Source: Paraburkholderia sp. BL21I4N1
Lineage (GTDB): Bacteria > Pseudomonadota > Gammaproteobacteria > Burkholderiales > Burkholderiaceae
Length of the DNA stretch: 64,000 bases
Assembly (NCBI RefSeq): GCF_002973525.1
Contig: NZ_PVEN01000005.1
Location: 248,001-312,000, forward strand
Reading direction: 5' to 3'
The notes beneath the pieces were generated by a model. The model made no database searches. It saw only the letters and a list, made by a program, of their open reading frames with translations, and was not told the origin of the DNA. Position 1 is the first letter of the stretch; the number at the start of each line of letters is the position of its first letter. A program made the position numbers and the translations under genes. Positions 50,658 to 61,737 of the stretch are shown here, in pieces.

Positions 50658-50924
50658 ATGAAAGAAGGCATTCACCCGGATTACCGCGAAGTTCTGTTCA
50701 TCGACATGTCGATCGACTTCAAGTTCGTGACGCGCTCCACCATCATCACGCGTGAGACCGGCGAATTCAACGGCAAGACCTACCCGCTGGCCAAGATCGA
50801 AGTGTCGTCGGAATCGCATCCGTTCTACACCGGTCAACAAAAGATCATGGACACGGCAGGCCGCGTCGAGAAGTTCAACAAGAAGTTCGGCACGCGCGCT
50901 ACCGGCAAGGCAGCAGCGAAGTAA
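50658..50924 (+). CDS. rpmE2: Ribosomal protein L31 type B (zinc-independent)
   Basis: An 88-residue L31 of the C-minus type: MKEGIHPDYREVLFIDMS opens as the family does, and there is no cysteine, so it does not bind zinc. The tail SSESHPFYTGQQKIMDTAGRVEKF is typical. AAAGGAAAG lies 5-10 nt before the ATG. In other bacteria type B L31 replaces zinc-binding L31 when zinc is scarce, under Zur. I do not see a Zur-like palindrome upstream, and Burkholderia can use this form constitutively. Confidence 0.95.
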   Translation: MKEGIHPDYREVLFIDMSIDFKFVTRSTIITRETGEFNGKTYPLAKIEVSSESHPFYTGQQKIMDTAGRVEKFNKKFGTRATGKAAAK

Positions 50925-51228
50925 TACCCGCGTCGTCGTCGGTTTCGGCCGGCAGCGAAGCAGAAAAGAGGGCAGCGCGAGCTGCCCTTTTTTGTCGCCG
51001 TGCCTGGCGCTCGGGGTGCCAAAGGGGGCAAAAACCCCGCACCGACGCAGCACGACGCGCCCCCTTACCACCTCCCCCGACCCTGTTGCGTGCCGTTACC
51101 GGCCGTGACGCGCATCGCACGGCACGACTACAATGCCGGATGCTCCAGATTGGCCATTCCCGCCGGACCACCGGTCCGGTCCCAGGCTGCACCGCTTTAA
51201 GTTAGCTCATCCAATACCTACACACCGC
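50925..51228. other. Intergenic region with terminator and possible promoter
   Basis: The 304 bases between rpmE2 and the glycosyltransferase gene contain the rpmE2 terminator. A weak promoter candidate follows: TACAAT at 51129-51134, with GTGACG 18 nt before it. I see no other gene. Confidence 0.5.
50969..50994 (+). terminator. Terminator of rpmE2
   Basis: Stem AGGGCAGC / GCTGCCCT around a GCGA tetraloop, followed by TTTTTT. It begins 45 nt after the stop codon. Confidence 0.93.
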
Positions 51229-52986
51229 ATGAGACCTGTCGTTCGCCTCACTGCCTCCGCGACGAGTGCGTTGCCGCGCTGGCTGCTGCTGACCATCTGT
51301 ATCGTCTACGCATCGTTCGGGCTGTTCGGCCGTGATCCGTGGAAGAACGAGGACGCAGCCGGCTTCGGCGTCATGTGGACCATGGCGAACGGCGGCGCCC
51401 ACGACTGGCTGCTGCCGAACCTAGTCGGCAAATACATTACCGAAGACGGCCCGCTCGGTTACTGGCTCGGCGCCAGCGCGATCCGCGCGCTGGCGCCGTG
51501 GGTCGATGCGAGCAATGCGTCGCGCGTTTTCACGGGTCTGCTGTTCTGCGCGGCCTGCGCGTTCGTCTGGTATACCGCCTACCTGCTCGGCCGGCGCGCC
51601 GAGGTCCAACCGTTCAAATACGCATTCGGCGGCGAGCCGGAACCGCGCGACTATGGCCGCACGCTCGCCGACGGCGCGCTGCTGATCCTGCTCGCGTGCT
51701 TCGGGCTGGCCGAACGCGGCCACGAGACCACGCCGCAACTGGCGCAATTCGTCGGCATCGCGATGATGGTGTACGGCCTCGTGCGCACCATCGACAAACC
51801 GATTCAAGGCTCGCTGGTCTGGGGCGTCGCGCTCGGCCTCGTCACGCTGGCGAGCAGCCCGGTGCTGGTCGGCGCGCTGCTGCTCGGCACGCTGGCCATG
51901 CCGCTGATCGTGCGCGAGGCGCGCTCGCGCTGGCTGCTGCTGGCCGGCTTGCCGGTCGCGCTCGTACTGGCGCTGTCGTGGCCGATCGCCGCGCTCAGCG
52001 CCTATCCCGACGACGCCGTCTGGTATCTGAATCAGTGGGTTCACGTCAGCTTGAGCTCGTTCGCCGGGCCGCCCGGCTCGGTCGCCGCGTACGCGCTGAA
52101 AAACCTGCCGCTCTTTACCTGGCCGGCCTGGCCGCTCGCTCTGTGGGCATGGTTCAGCTGGTCAGGGCTGCGACGCGCGCCGCACGTCGCGATTCCGCTG
52201 TCGGTGATCGGACCGCTGCTGGTGCTGGTGGTCCTGCAAAGCCATCAGTCGAACCGGCTCTACATGCTGCTGTTGCCGCCGCTCGCGGTGCTGGCCGCGT
52301 TCGCGCTGCCCACGCTCAAGCGCGGCGCGATCAATGCGATCGACTGGTTCGCGCTCCTGAGCTTCACGATACTCGGCAGTTTCGTCTGGCTGGTGTACGC
52401 GGCCGGGCTGACCGGCTTTCCGCATCCGCTCGCGCGCAATCTCGCGCGTCTCGCACCGGGCTTCGCGCCGCAGTTCAAGATTCTGTCGTTCGTGTGCGCG
52501 GTCGCCGTGACGGTCTGCTGGTTCCTGCTGGTGCGCTGGCGCCTCGCGCGTCATCCGAAGGTGCTGTGGCGCAGCGTCGTGCTGTCGAGCGCCGGCACCA
52601 CGCTGATGTGGGTCCTGCTAATGACGCTGGCGCTGCCGGTCGTCAACTACAGCCGCACCTATAAAGACGTCGCCGAACAGATCGCGAGCCATTTGCCGGA
52701 GGACTACACCTGCATTTCGCCGGTCCGTCTGGGCAACGCGCAGATCGCGACATTCGCCTATTTCGGCGACATGCACTTTTCGTTCGACCAGGACTGCGAC
52801 GTGATCCTGCGTCAGGACACGCAGGAATACGGCGACCCGAGCTCGATGCCCGACTACATCTGGAAGCTCGTGTGGGAAGGCCGCCGCGTGGCCGACCGCG
52901 ACGAACGGTTCCGCCTGTACGTGCGGATCGACCGGCCCAAGCCGCCGGTCGTCAAACGTCGCAGCTGGCACAAGAAGCCCGACTGA
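51229..52986 (+). CDS. GT-C membrane glycosyltransferase (ArnT/PMT-like)
   Basis: A 585-residue polytopic membrane protein with about 12 hydrophobic spans and a C-terminal soluble part of about 100 residues. After the first span it has a loop DPWKNEDAAGF, whose acids resemble the Asp/Glu pair in the first periplasmic loop of ArnT and protein mannosyltransferases. Such enzymes use polyprenyl-phosphate sugars. The acceptor cannot be told; it lies apart from any lipid A or capsule cluster. The ATG at 51229 gives a normal signal-anchor start. It runs into a MATE exporter gene, separated by 2 nt, so they form an operon. Confidence 0.72.
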   Translation: MRPVVRLTASATSALPRWLLLTICIVYASFGLFGRDPWKNEDAAGFGVMWTMANGGAHDWLLPNLVGKYITEDGPLGYWLGASAIRALAPWVDASNASRVFTGLLFCAACAFVWYTAYLLGRRAEVQPFKYAFGGEPEPRDYGRTLADGALLILLACFGLAERGHETTPQLAQFVGIAMMVYGLVRTIDKPIQGSLVWGVALGLVTLASSPVLVGALLLGTLAMPLIVREARSRWLLLAGLPVALVLALSWPIAALSAYPDDAVWYLNQWVHVSLSSFAGPPGSVAAYALKNLPLFTWPAWPLALWAWFSWSGLRRAPHVAIPLSVIGPLLVLVVLQSHQSNRLYMLLLPPLAVLAAFALPTLKRGAINAIDWFALLSFTILGSFVWLVYAAGLTGFPHPLARNLARLAPGFAPQFKILSFVCAVAVTVCWFLLVRWRLARHPKVLWRSVVLSSAGTTLMWVLLMTLALPVVNYSRTYKDVAEQIASHLPEDYTCISPVRLGNAQIATFAYFGDMHFSFDQDCDVILRQDTQEYGDPSSMPDYIWKLVWEGRRVADRDERFRLYVRIDRPKPPVVKRRSWHKKPD

Positions 52987-52988
52987 CC

Positions 52989-54368
52989 ATGCTCGCCGAC
53001 GTACGGAAAATCGCCGGGCTCGCGTGGCCCGTACTGATTGGCCAACTGGCCATCATCGCGTTCGGCGTGATCGACACGGCGATGGTCGGCCGCTATTCGG
53101 CCGTCGATCTCGCCGCGCTCGGGCTCGGTTCGTCGATCTATATTTCCGTCTACATCGGCCTGACCGGCATTCTGACCGCGCTGCAACCGATCACCGCGCA
53201 ACTCTACGGTGCGCGCCGCTACGGCGAAATCGGCGAGGAAGTACGTCAGGCGCTGTGGCTCGCGCTGGCACTCACCGTGATCGGCTCCCTGATCCTGTAT
53301 TTTCCGGGGCCCATGCTGCACGTGGCGCGCGTGCCCGAGGCGTTGCACGAGCGCACGGTCGCGTATCTGCGGATTCTGGCGTTCGGCCTGCCGGCCGGTC
53401 TGACGTTTCGCGTCTATAGCTCGATCACCAACGCGGTCGGCAAGCCGCGGCTCGTGATGATCCTGCAGATCGGCGCGCTGCTGCTCAAGGTGCCGCTCAA
53501 CACCTGGTTCATCTTCGGCGGGTTCGGCATGCCGGCGCTCGGCGGACCGGGTTGCGCACTTGCCAGCACCCTCATCAACTGGGCGCTCGCGACGCTCGGC
53601 ATGGTGCTGCTGACGCGCGTCGACCTGTTCAAGCCGTTCGAAATCTTCGCGCACTTCTGCTGGCCGGTCTGGCGGCGTCAGGCGGCACAGTTGCGGCTGG
53701 GCATTCCGATGGGCCTGTCGTACCTGATCGAAGTCACGTCGTACACGTTCATGGCATTGTTCATCGCGCGCTTCGGCACGACGACGCTCGCCGGCCATCA
53801 GATCGCCGGCAACATCGGCGCGGTGCTGTACATGACGCCGCTGTCGATCGGCATTGCGTCGTCGACGCTGGTCGCTCAGGCGCTCGGCGCGCATCGGCCG
53901 GAAGCGGCGCGCACGCTGTCGCGCCACGGCATCGTGATGGCAATGGCGATCGCCTGCTGCTACGGCGCGATCATGCTAGTGCTGCGGCCCTACGTGATCG
54001 AAGGCTATACGACCAATGCGCAGGTCGCGGCGGCGGCGCTACCGCTGGTGTTGATCGTCGTGTGCTATCACCTGTTCGACGCGCTACAGATCACCACCGC
54101 GTTCGTGCTGCGCGCGTACAAGGTGGCGGTCGTACCGACCGTGATCTATGCGGTTGCGTTGTGGGGCGTGGGACTGGGCGGCGGCTACATGCTCGGCTTC
54201 AATGTGACTGGCGTCACGCCGGTGTGGCTGACCGGCGCGCGGGGTTTCTGGGTCGCGAATACGGCGAGTCTGGCGATCGCCGGGATCGGCTTGCTGATGT
54301 ACTGGCGGACGGTGAGCAAGCGGTACTTGCGCGAGGGCGCTGGGGCGCCGGTCGATTCGACGGTTTGA
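52989..54368 (+). CDS. MATE family multidrug efflux protein (NorM-like)
   Basis: A 459-residue protein with about 12 hydrophobic spans and two-fold internal similarity, as in NorM. The N-terminal half starts GLAWPVLIGQLAIIAFGVIDTAMVGRYS, typical of MATE pumps. The second half has the parallel phrase MGLSYLIEVTSYTFMALFIARFG and GHQIAGNIGAVLYMTPLSIGIASSTLVAQ. It exports cationic compounds by sodium or proton antiport in characterised relatives. ATG at 52989 lies just after the glycosyltransferase stop. No regulator is adjacent. Confidence 0.9.
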   Translation: MLADVRKIAGLAWPVLIGQLAIIAFGVIDTAMVGRYSAVDLAALGLGSSIYISVYIGLTGILTALQPITAQLYGARRYGEIGEEVRQALWLALALTVIGSLILYFPGPMLHVARVPEALHERTVAYLRILAFGLPAGLTFRVYSSITNAVGKPRLVMILQIGALLLKVPLNTWFIFGGFGMPALGGPGCALASTLINWALATLGMVLLTRVDLFKPFEIFAHFCWPVWRRQAAQLRLGIPMGLSYLIEVTSYTFMALFIARFGTTTLAGHQIAGNIGAVLYMTPLSIGIASSTLVAQALGAHRPEAARTLSRHGIVMAMAIACCYGAIMLVLRPYVIEGYTTNAQVAAAALPLVLIVVCYHLFDALQITTAFVLRAYKVAVVPTVIYAVALWGVGLGGGYMLGFNVTGVTPVWLTGARGFWVANTASLAIAGIGLLMYWRTVSKRYLREGAGAPVDSTV

Positions 54369-54473
54369 TAGCCTACGGCTGCTGCTGGATAGCTGCCGGC
54401 TCGACCTCATTCGCAGGCGCGCCATGTGTCGAAGTGGCTTACCGTATTCGACAGTTAGTTGCGTTCCAATTCA

Positions 54474-54503
54474 TAAAAAAAGCGGCTGCACGAAGCAGCC
54501 GCT
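54474..54503 (-). terminator. Terminator of the minus-strand CMD gene
   Basis: Stem AGCGGCTGC / GCAGCCGCT with a 5-nt loop. On the minus strand it is followed by TTTTTTTATG. It lies about 35 nt past the stop of the gene at 54537. Confidence 0.88.
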
Positions 54504-54536
54504 TGTGATCCCCTGCCCTGTCGCCGCAAGCGAATA

Positions 54537-54986
54537 TCAGCCGGCGTGCGCCACGTCAGCCGCCAGTTCGGGCGTCGACAGTTGCCGCGCCGCCTCAGCC
54601 TCCCGATCATGCCGCTCGAAAATCTCACGCGCCGCAAACAAGGCATTCAGCGCGGCCGGGAAGCCCGCATAAAGCGCCATCTGCATAAACACCTCGACGA
54701 TTTCCTCACGCGTGCAGCCGACGTTCAACGCGGCCTCGATATGCACCTTCAACTGCGGCTGCGCGCAACCAAGCGTCGCCAATGACGCAATCGTCGCGAT
54801 TTCACGCGCCCGCAGATCGAGTTGCGGCCGGCTGTAAATATCGCCGAAACCGAACTCGATCAGCAGACGGCCGAAATCCGGCGCAATCGGCGCGAGCGCG
54901 GCGATAACCTGTTCGCCGGCCGAGCCGTCGATTTCCTTCAGTTTGTCCCAGCCTCGGGCGTAGCGGTCGTTGTGTGCGTGGTTCAT
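54537..54986 (-). CDS. Carboxymuconolactone decarboxylase family protein
   Basis: A 149-residue alpha-helical protein of the CMD/AhpD superfamily. The core LDLRAREIATIASLATLGCAQPQLKVHI and the later NVGCTREEIVEVFMQMALYAGFPAAL fit the CMD domain of gamma-carboxymuconolactone decarboxylase. There is no CxxC pair as in AhpD, so a peroxidase role is unlikely. The overlap with the MerR gene (ATGA) indicates co-expression under its control. No aromatic-degradation genes are nearby; the substrate is unknown. Confidence 0.85.
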   Translation of the reverse strand: MNHAHNDRYARGWDKLKEIDGSAGEQVIAALAPIAPDFGRLLIEFGFGDIYSRPQLDLRAREIATIASLATLGCAQPQLKVHIEAALNVGCTREEIVEVFMQMALYAGFPAALNALFAAREIFERHDREAEAARQLSTPELAADVAHAG

Positions 54987-55432
54987 GGTGAGTCCTTTTC
55001 CGAATGTGAAAGCGCCTGGGGTTCGTCGGTGTGTCGTGTCGAACGATCCGCGGCCGGTGCTTGCGCGGCCCCTTCGTAATAGTCGATCTTGTCGACGATC
55101 GCGCCGAGGTTGATCTGCAACTCGGCGATCCGCGCCAAAACCGCATCCCGATGCGCCACCAGTAAATCGCGCCGCGCACTCATGGTTGGCTGGCCGTCGG
55201 CGCGCAACGCCGCGAACGCCTGCATGCCGGCAATCGGCATACCGGTCGCCTTCAGACGCATCACGAAGCGCAACCAGTCGAGATCGGCCGGCGAATACAG
55301 GCGATGCCCCGCCTGCGTACGCCCGACCGCCCGGATCAGGCCAGCCTGTTCGTAATAGCGCAGCGTGTGCGCCGACACGCCGAGCGTTTGCGCGACCTGC
55401 CCGATGGTGAGTGCTTTGGAGATATTCGACAT
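54983..55432 (-). CDS. MerR family transcriptional regulator
   Basis: A 149-residue regulator. The winged helix-turn-helix reads LTIGQVAQTLGVSAHTLRYYEQAGLIRAVGR, with HRLYSPADLDWLRFVMRLKATGMPI next, then a coiled-coil helix (about 85-125) ending in IDYYEG. It resembles stress-responsive AdhR/SoxR-like MerR proteins without the cysteines of metal sensors. Such proteins often control a small CMD-type or oxidoreductase gene, as here with the overlapping gene downstream. Confidence 0.9.
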   Translation of the reverse strand: MSNISKALTIGQVAQTLGVSAHTLRYYEQAGLIRAVGRTQAGHRLYSPADLDWLRFVMRLKATGMPIAGMQAFAALRADGQPTMSARRDLLVAHRDAVLARIAELQINLGAIVDKIDYYEGAAQAPAADRSTRHTDEPQALSHSEKDSP

Positions 55433-55784
55433 GACGGAACTCAGGTTAGGACTTCGAGTGCACTCTAAGTCAAGCGCGCGATGCTGTCATTTGTCTGTGT
55501 TGTTATCTTTTATGACGCGCGGCAATGGCTCGATAAACTCGTCCATGCCCGTTCGGGAGGCAAAAGCTTTAAATCTTGTTCACACTGATTTACTTGTCAC
55601 AAATCGATCGGTATAAATCGTCCGCGCTCGCAAATAAGGGCGCGCAATTTGTTCTATGCTTAAGCGCAGCGCGCGGCTGACAGGTGCGTCGTCCCGAGCC
55701 GCCACGCATTGTCATGAGTCATTCAGAGTTGTCCTGAGTTGTCTTGCGCGGCTAAATTTTTTTGCCCTCAATGGAGTGCTTGCC
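55433..55784. other. Intergenic region, no gene seen
   Basis: These 352 bases between the divergent merR (-) and comEA-like (+) genes are less GC-rich than the flanks, particularly 55480-55620. They should hold both promoters. I see no reliable hexamer pair, repeat or ORF. Confidence 0.55.
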
Positions 55785-56237
55785 ATGCTGAAGAAGCTTT
55801 TAATGCTTTGCGTTGCTTTGGCTTTGTCGCTGTCGGCCGGATTTGCCGCCGCCGTGGAAGTGAATTCCGCCGATCAGGCGGCGCTCGAATCGGTCAAGGG
55901 TATCGGCCCGGTGCACGCCAAAGCTATCATCGACGAACGCACCAAAAATGGCCCGTTCAAGAATGCCGATGATCTCGCGGCGCGGGTCAAGGGCATCGGC
56001 ACGAAGTCGGTCACGAACCTCGAAGCGGCCGGGCTGACCATCAACGGTTCAGCCACCCCGCCGACCGGCGCCAAGGCCGCGGCGAAGTCGGGCAGCAGCG
56101 CAAGCAGCAAGGCGGCGCCGGTAGCAACGACCGCGTCGGCCAGCGCGCCGGCCGACGCATCCGGCACCAAGACATCGAAAAAGAAAGCAAGGAAGAGCAA
56201 GGCAGCATCGGCCGCGGCAGCATCAGGCGGCGCATAA
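55785..56237 (+). CDS. ComEA-like helix-hairpin-helix DNA-binding protein
   Basis: A 150-residue exported protein. A signal peptide (LKKLLMLCVALALSLSAGFAAA) is followed by two helix-hairpin-helix motifs of the ComEA type: VNSADQAALESVKGIGPVHAKAIIDERTKNG and DDLAARVKGIGTKSVTNLEAAG. ComEA binds incoming DNA in the periplasm during natural transformation. The C-terminal 60 residues are Ala/Ser/Lys-rich and end KKKARKSKAASAAAASGGA, which may add DNA binding. No other competence gene is adjacent. TGGAGTGC lies upstream of the ATG. Role in DNA uptake is inferred. Confidence 0.85.
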   Translation: MLKKLLMLCVALALSLSAGFAAAVEVNSADQAALESVKGIGPVHAKAIIDERTKNGPFKNADDLAARVKGIGTKSVTNLEAAGLTINGSATPPTGAKAAAKSGSSASSKAAPVATTASASAPADASGTKTSKKKARKSKAASAAAASGGA

Positions 56238-56368
56238 CCCGGGGGGCCAAGCGCAGGCAGCAGGCGTTCGGTGCGATCCGTGAAGCGTGGCGTGTGTGAT
56301 TCCAGCATCACCGCGCCGCGCTGAACGCAGCAGCATCGCCTAACCGTCGCCAGGCCTGCTTCACACGG

Positions 56369-56393
56369 CGCCGCGCAACCGCGCGGCGTTTTT
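56369..56393 (+). terminator. Terminator after the comEA-like gene
   Basis: Stem CGCCGCGC / GCGCGGCG around AACC, followed by five T. It lies 130 nt past the stop and 47 nt before the next gene. Confidence 0.85.
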
Positions 56394-56439
56394 ACCCGCC
56401 GACTCGTCAACCGCGCGTCGGCATTCAAGAGAGACCGTC

Positions 56440-56868
56440 ATGAGCCTACTCGACACTATCGGTTCCCTGATTGGCAAATCGCCGGAAGGCGGCGGCCAGC
56501 AAGCCCTGGTTTCAGCCGCCCTCGAATTCGTCAACAACCAGCCCGGCGGGCTGAACGGCCTGATCGACCGTTTCAAGGAAAAAGGCCTCGGCGACGTCGT
56601 GACGTCGTGGGTCAGCAATGGCGACAACCAGCCGATTTCGGCCGACGCGCTGCATAGCGTGCTCGGTTCTGACGCCGTCACGAACCTCGCGGCCAAGGCC
56701 GGCGTGCAACCGGACCAGGTCACCGGCCTGCTGTCGCAGATCCTGCCGCACGTTGTCAACGCCGCCACGCCGGAAGGCGAAGTGCCCGCCGAAGGCAAGC
56801 TCAATTCAACGACCGTGCTCGGCGCGCTGGGCGGCCTGTCGGCATTGTTCAACAAGGGCAACGCCTGA
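56440..56868 (+). CDS. yidB: YidB family protein (DUF937)
   Basis: A 142-residue protein of the YidB/DUF937 family. It begins MSLLDTIGSLIGKSPEGGGQ and has the family phrases QPGGLNGLIDRFKEKGLGDVV and WVSNGDNQPISADALHSVLG, then VNAATPEGEVP. The family is widespread but its function is unknown. There is no signal peptide or membrane span. The ATG at 56440 follows AGAGA. It sits between two terminators, so it is a single-gene unit. Confidence 0.88.
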   Translation: MSLLDTIGSLIGKSPEGGGQQALVSAALEFVNNQPGGLNGLIDRFKEKGLGDVVTSWVSNGDNQPISADALHSVLGSDAVTNLAAKAGVQPDQVTGLLSQILPHVVNAATPEGEVPAEGKLNSTTVLGALGGLSALFNKGNA

Positions 56869-56924
56869 CGCCACGACGCCCGCGTGTAGTTGGACCGACC
56901 CGTTGACCGGTCGGGAAACCGGGC

Positions 56925-56966
56925 AAAAAAAAGCGGCAACGAAGAACACTTCGTTGCCGCTTTTCT
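56925..56966. terminator. Bidirectional terminator between yidB and clpB
   Basis: Stem AAGCGGCAACGAA / TTCGTTGCCGCTT with a 6-nt loop, with an A run to the left and TTTTCTATT to the right. It can end both yidB (+) and clpB (-). Confidence 0.9.
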
Positions 56967-57002
56967 ATTCGCCGAGCCGCGCCCGGCGCGAACGCATTAC
57001 GC

Positions 57003-59600
<2,598 letters not shown>

Positions 59601-59719
59601 CAAGAGACCTCCAATTTCGATTACCACCAAAATGAGGCGTTTCCTCCAGGTTTCAAGCGCTTTTTTGCCCTTCGCGGCAACTATTTAACATTTGACGCGA
59701 ACGAAATGCCTGGCTGTCT

Positions 59720-60229
59720 TCAGGAGACCGGCGCGGGGTTGCCGCCGGCAGGCGCCACGGGCGCAAGCGGCATGATCGGGATGATGCTGCTCAAACCGAG
59801 CAGCGCCGCCAGCGGCCCATGCGGTTGCGCGACCTCACCGATGGTATGCCGGTCGAGCTCGACAAGGAAGGCATTACGTGCCGCTTCGAGCGCGCCGCGC
59901 AAACGGCATTGCGCCGTAATGACGCACGAGCGGCGCGCGCCCTGCTGGTCGGGAAAACAGCCGACCAGCGCGAAGTCGCTTTCCGTGACGCGAACCACGT
60001 CGCCGACGGTCAACGCGCTGCTTTTATCGGCCAGCCGCAAGCCGCCGTTGCGTCCGCGCACCGTCTCGACCCAGCCGAGTTCGCCGAGTTGCTGAACCAC
60101 CTTCATTAAGTGGTTCTTGGAGATTCCGTATGCGTCCGAGATGTCCTGAATCGTCGATAATCCCTCGCCACGGACAGTGAGATACAACAGAACGCGAAGC
60201 GAATAATCCGTGTAGTCGGTCAGTCTCAT
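59720..60229 (-). CDS. nsrR: Rrf2 family regulator, NsrR-like nitric oxide sensor
   Basis: A 169-residue Rrf2-type regulator. It begins MRLTDYTDYSLRVLLYL, the NsrR signature, with D8 (a cluster ligand in Streptomyces NsrR). The helix-turn-helix reads TIQDISDAYGISKNHLMKVVQQL. Cluster cysteines are C91, C102 and C108, with the phrase CRLRGAL. The C91-C102 spacing is longer than in E. coli NsrR (C91, C96, C102). It should bind an iron-sulfur cluster and lose repression on nitric oxide. A good NsrR-box lies at 60316-60339. It is divergent from a truncated haemoglobin gene. Confidence 0.9.
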   Translation of the reverse strand: MRLTDYTDYSLRVLLYLTVRGEGLSTIQDISDAYGISKNHLMKVVQQLGELGWVETVRGRNGGLRLADKSSALTVGDVVRVTESDFALVGCFPDQQGARRSCVITAQCRLRGALEAARNAFLVELDRHTIGEVAQPHGPLAALLGLSSIIPIMPLAPVAPAGGNPAPVS

Positions 60230-60606
60230 AAGTGCAGTTATCACGATGAGCGCAAGCCGCGATCCGGGGGAAACCGCGCCGACGCAAGGGTTGCCGGGGA
60301 CCGCCTGTTCGCCCTAAGATGCGGGCGCCGCGCATGTTTATTGTTTTTGCGTTGACAGACGGCGTTTGTCTTTCGGCAGTAATGGTAACGTTTCCCGCGT
60401 AGTCCATTCATACGAAAAGGAAGGGTTTCGCGGCTTACTTCCTTGAGTTTGCCCTTCTTTGAGGCCATTCCTGACGGTCTGTGGCACCGTGTGGAGATGG
60501 ACGGCGCGGGTTGCCGTCATCTGGCATATTCATTGGCGACCTGATTGGCTCCGTTCATTGCCCACCTCGTCAACCCAATCAGCAGACCGCATTTTCTGGA
60601 ATCCGC
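60230..60606. other. Intergenic control region of nsrR and the truncated globin
   Basis: This 377-base divergent region holds the candidate NsrR box (60316-60339). AT-rich patches flank it near 60335-60380 (TTTATTGTTTTTGCGTTGACAGAC includes a TTGACA at 60352-60357). A -35-like TTGACA on the plus strand points toward the globin, but I see no good -10 at the right distance. No ORF here is convincing. Confidence 0.55.
60316..60339. promoter_or_regulatory. Candidate NsrR-binding site
   Basis: The sequence AAGATGC-N9-GCATGTT matches the arms and spacing of the known NsrR consensus AAGATGC-N9-GCATCTT in 13 of 14 arm positions. The nine central bases are GC-rich rather than AT-rich as in E. coli. 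It lies 87 nt before nsrR and 268 nt before the globin gene, so it could serve both. Confidence 0.6.
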
Positions 60607-61158
60607 ATGAATCCGTCTTTCCCCGCCGCACCGGCCGTCGAGCGCGCCGCGGAGCCCACCGAGGCGAACGTCCGCGATCTCGTCCATGCCTTTTACGACC
60701 GCGTGCGTGCGGATGCGCTGCTCGGCCCGGTTTTCGACGCAAGCCTGGCCGGCCGCTGGGACGAGCATCTGCCGAAGATGTGTCTGTTCTGGGGCAGTCT
60801 CGTGCTCGGCGCGAAGCAGTATCGCGGCAACGTGCAGCAGGCGCATCAGCCGCTCGAAGGCGTCGAGCCGCAGCACTTCAGCCGCTGGCTGTATCTGTTT
60901 CTGGATACGGTCGAGTCGCGCTACGAGCCGGCCGCCGCGATCCGTTTCATGGAGCCGGCGCTACGCATTGCGCAAAGTTTGCAGTTGAGCCGCTTCGGTT
61001 GGGACTACAGGATTCCGGCGGAGCAGCAGGCGCTGCTGGAGCGCGTCGCGCCAAAGCGTGCGCGAGATGAAGAAGATGACCATGGCGCGGCGCGTCAGGC
61101 GCGGCAGCCGGGTGAGCCGTTTCCGACGCGGATTATCGGCCGTGCAAGGGATGAGTGA
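60607..61158 (+). CDS. Group III truncated haemoglobin
   Basis: A 183-residue globin of the truncated group III. It has FYDRVRADALLGPVFDA, WDEHLPKMCLFWGSLVLGAKQYRG and AHQPLEGVEPQHFSRWLYLFLDTV, where the last includes the probable proximal His. The usual length is about 130-140; here an N-terminal leader (about 25) and a charged tail (about 35) are added. Group III globins bind oxygen and nitric oxide; in Campylobacter they protect against nitrosative stress under NO control. The divergent nsrR gene and its box support this role. ATG at 60607 fits the domain. Confidence 0.88.
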   Translation: MNPSFPAAPAVERAAEPTEANVRDLVHAFYDRVRADALLGPVFDASLAGRWDEHLPKMCLFWGSLVLGAKQYRGNVQQAHQPLEGVEPQHFSRWLYLFLDTVESRYEPAAAIRFMEPALRIAQSLQLSRFGWDYRIPAEQQALLERVAPKRARDEEDDHGAARQARQPGEPFPTRIIGRARDE

Positions 61159-61221
61159 GGTGAGCGGCTGGGTGGGAGTCGTCGACGGATTCCGCGGGCG
61201 ATTCTGCGTCGGCTTTTCCAG

Positions 61222-61698
61222 CTACTCCCCCGCCCGATTCCCTGACTCGATGCCCCAGCGCGCCAGTGCGGCGTCGTCGGTGACGCGGGCGTCGACCCAG
61301 CGCTCGCCGGCCTCCGTCTTTTCCTTCTTCCAGAACGGCGCCTCGCTTTTCAGATAATCCATCACGAATTCACACGACGCGAAAGCGTCCCCCCGATGCG
61401 CCGCGGTGGTTGCCACCAGCACGATCTGATCGAGCGGATAAAGCTTGCCGACCCGGTGCACGATCAGCACCTCGATGCCGGGCCACCGCTCGCGCGCGCT
61501 GGCGACGATCGCTTCCAGCGACTTCTCCGTCATGCCCGGATAGTGTTCGAGTTCCATCGTCTCGACCGCGCTGCCCTCGTTCAGATCGCGCACAGTGCCG
61601 ACGAAACAGGCCACCGCGCCGATCTTTGGATTGCGCGCGCGCAATGCGGCAACCTCGGCGCTGAGGTCGAAGTCTTCGGTCTGGACGCGAACGGGCAT
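61222..61698 (-). CDS. moaE: Molybdopterin synthase catalytic subunit MoaE
   Basis: A 158-residue large subunit of molybdopterin synthase. It has ACFVGTVRDLNEGSAVETMELEHYPGM, HRVGKLYPLDQIVLV and the active-site lysine region MDYLKSEAPFWKKE. With thiocarboxylated MoaD it inserts two sulfurs into cyclic pyranopterin monophosphate. The length matches the family, with a short charged tail. It lies 39 nt after moaD on the same strand in the thrC-moeA-moaD-moaE order known from Burkholderia. Confidence 0.97.
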   Translation of the reverse strand: MPVRVQTEDFDLSAEVAALRARNPKIGAVACFVGTVRDLNEGSAVETMELEHYPGMTEKSLEAIVASARERWPGIEVLIVHRVGKLYPLDQIVLVATTAAHRGDAFASCEFVMDYLKSEAPFWKKEKTEAGERWVDARVTDDAALARWGIESGNRAGE

Positions 61699-61737
61699 CT
61701 GAGGCTCCTGATGGTGGGCTAAGGCGGTGGCAGCCGA

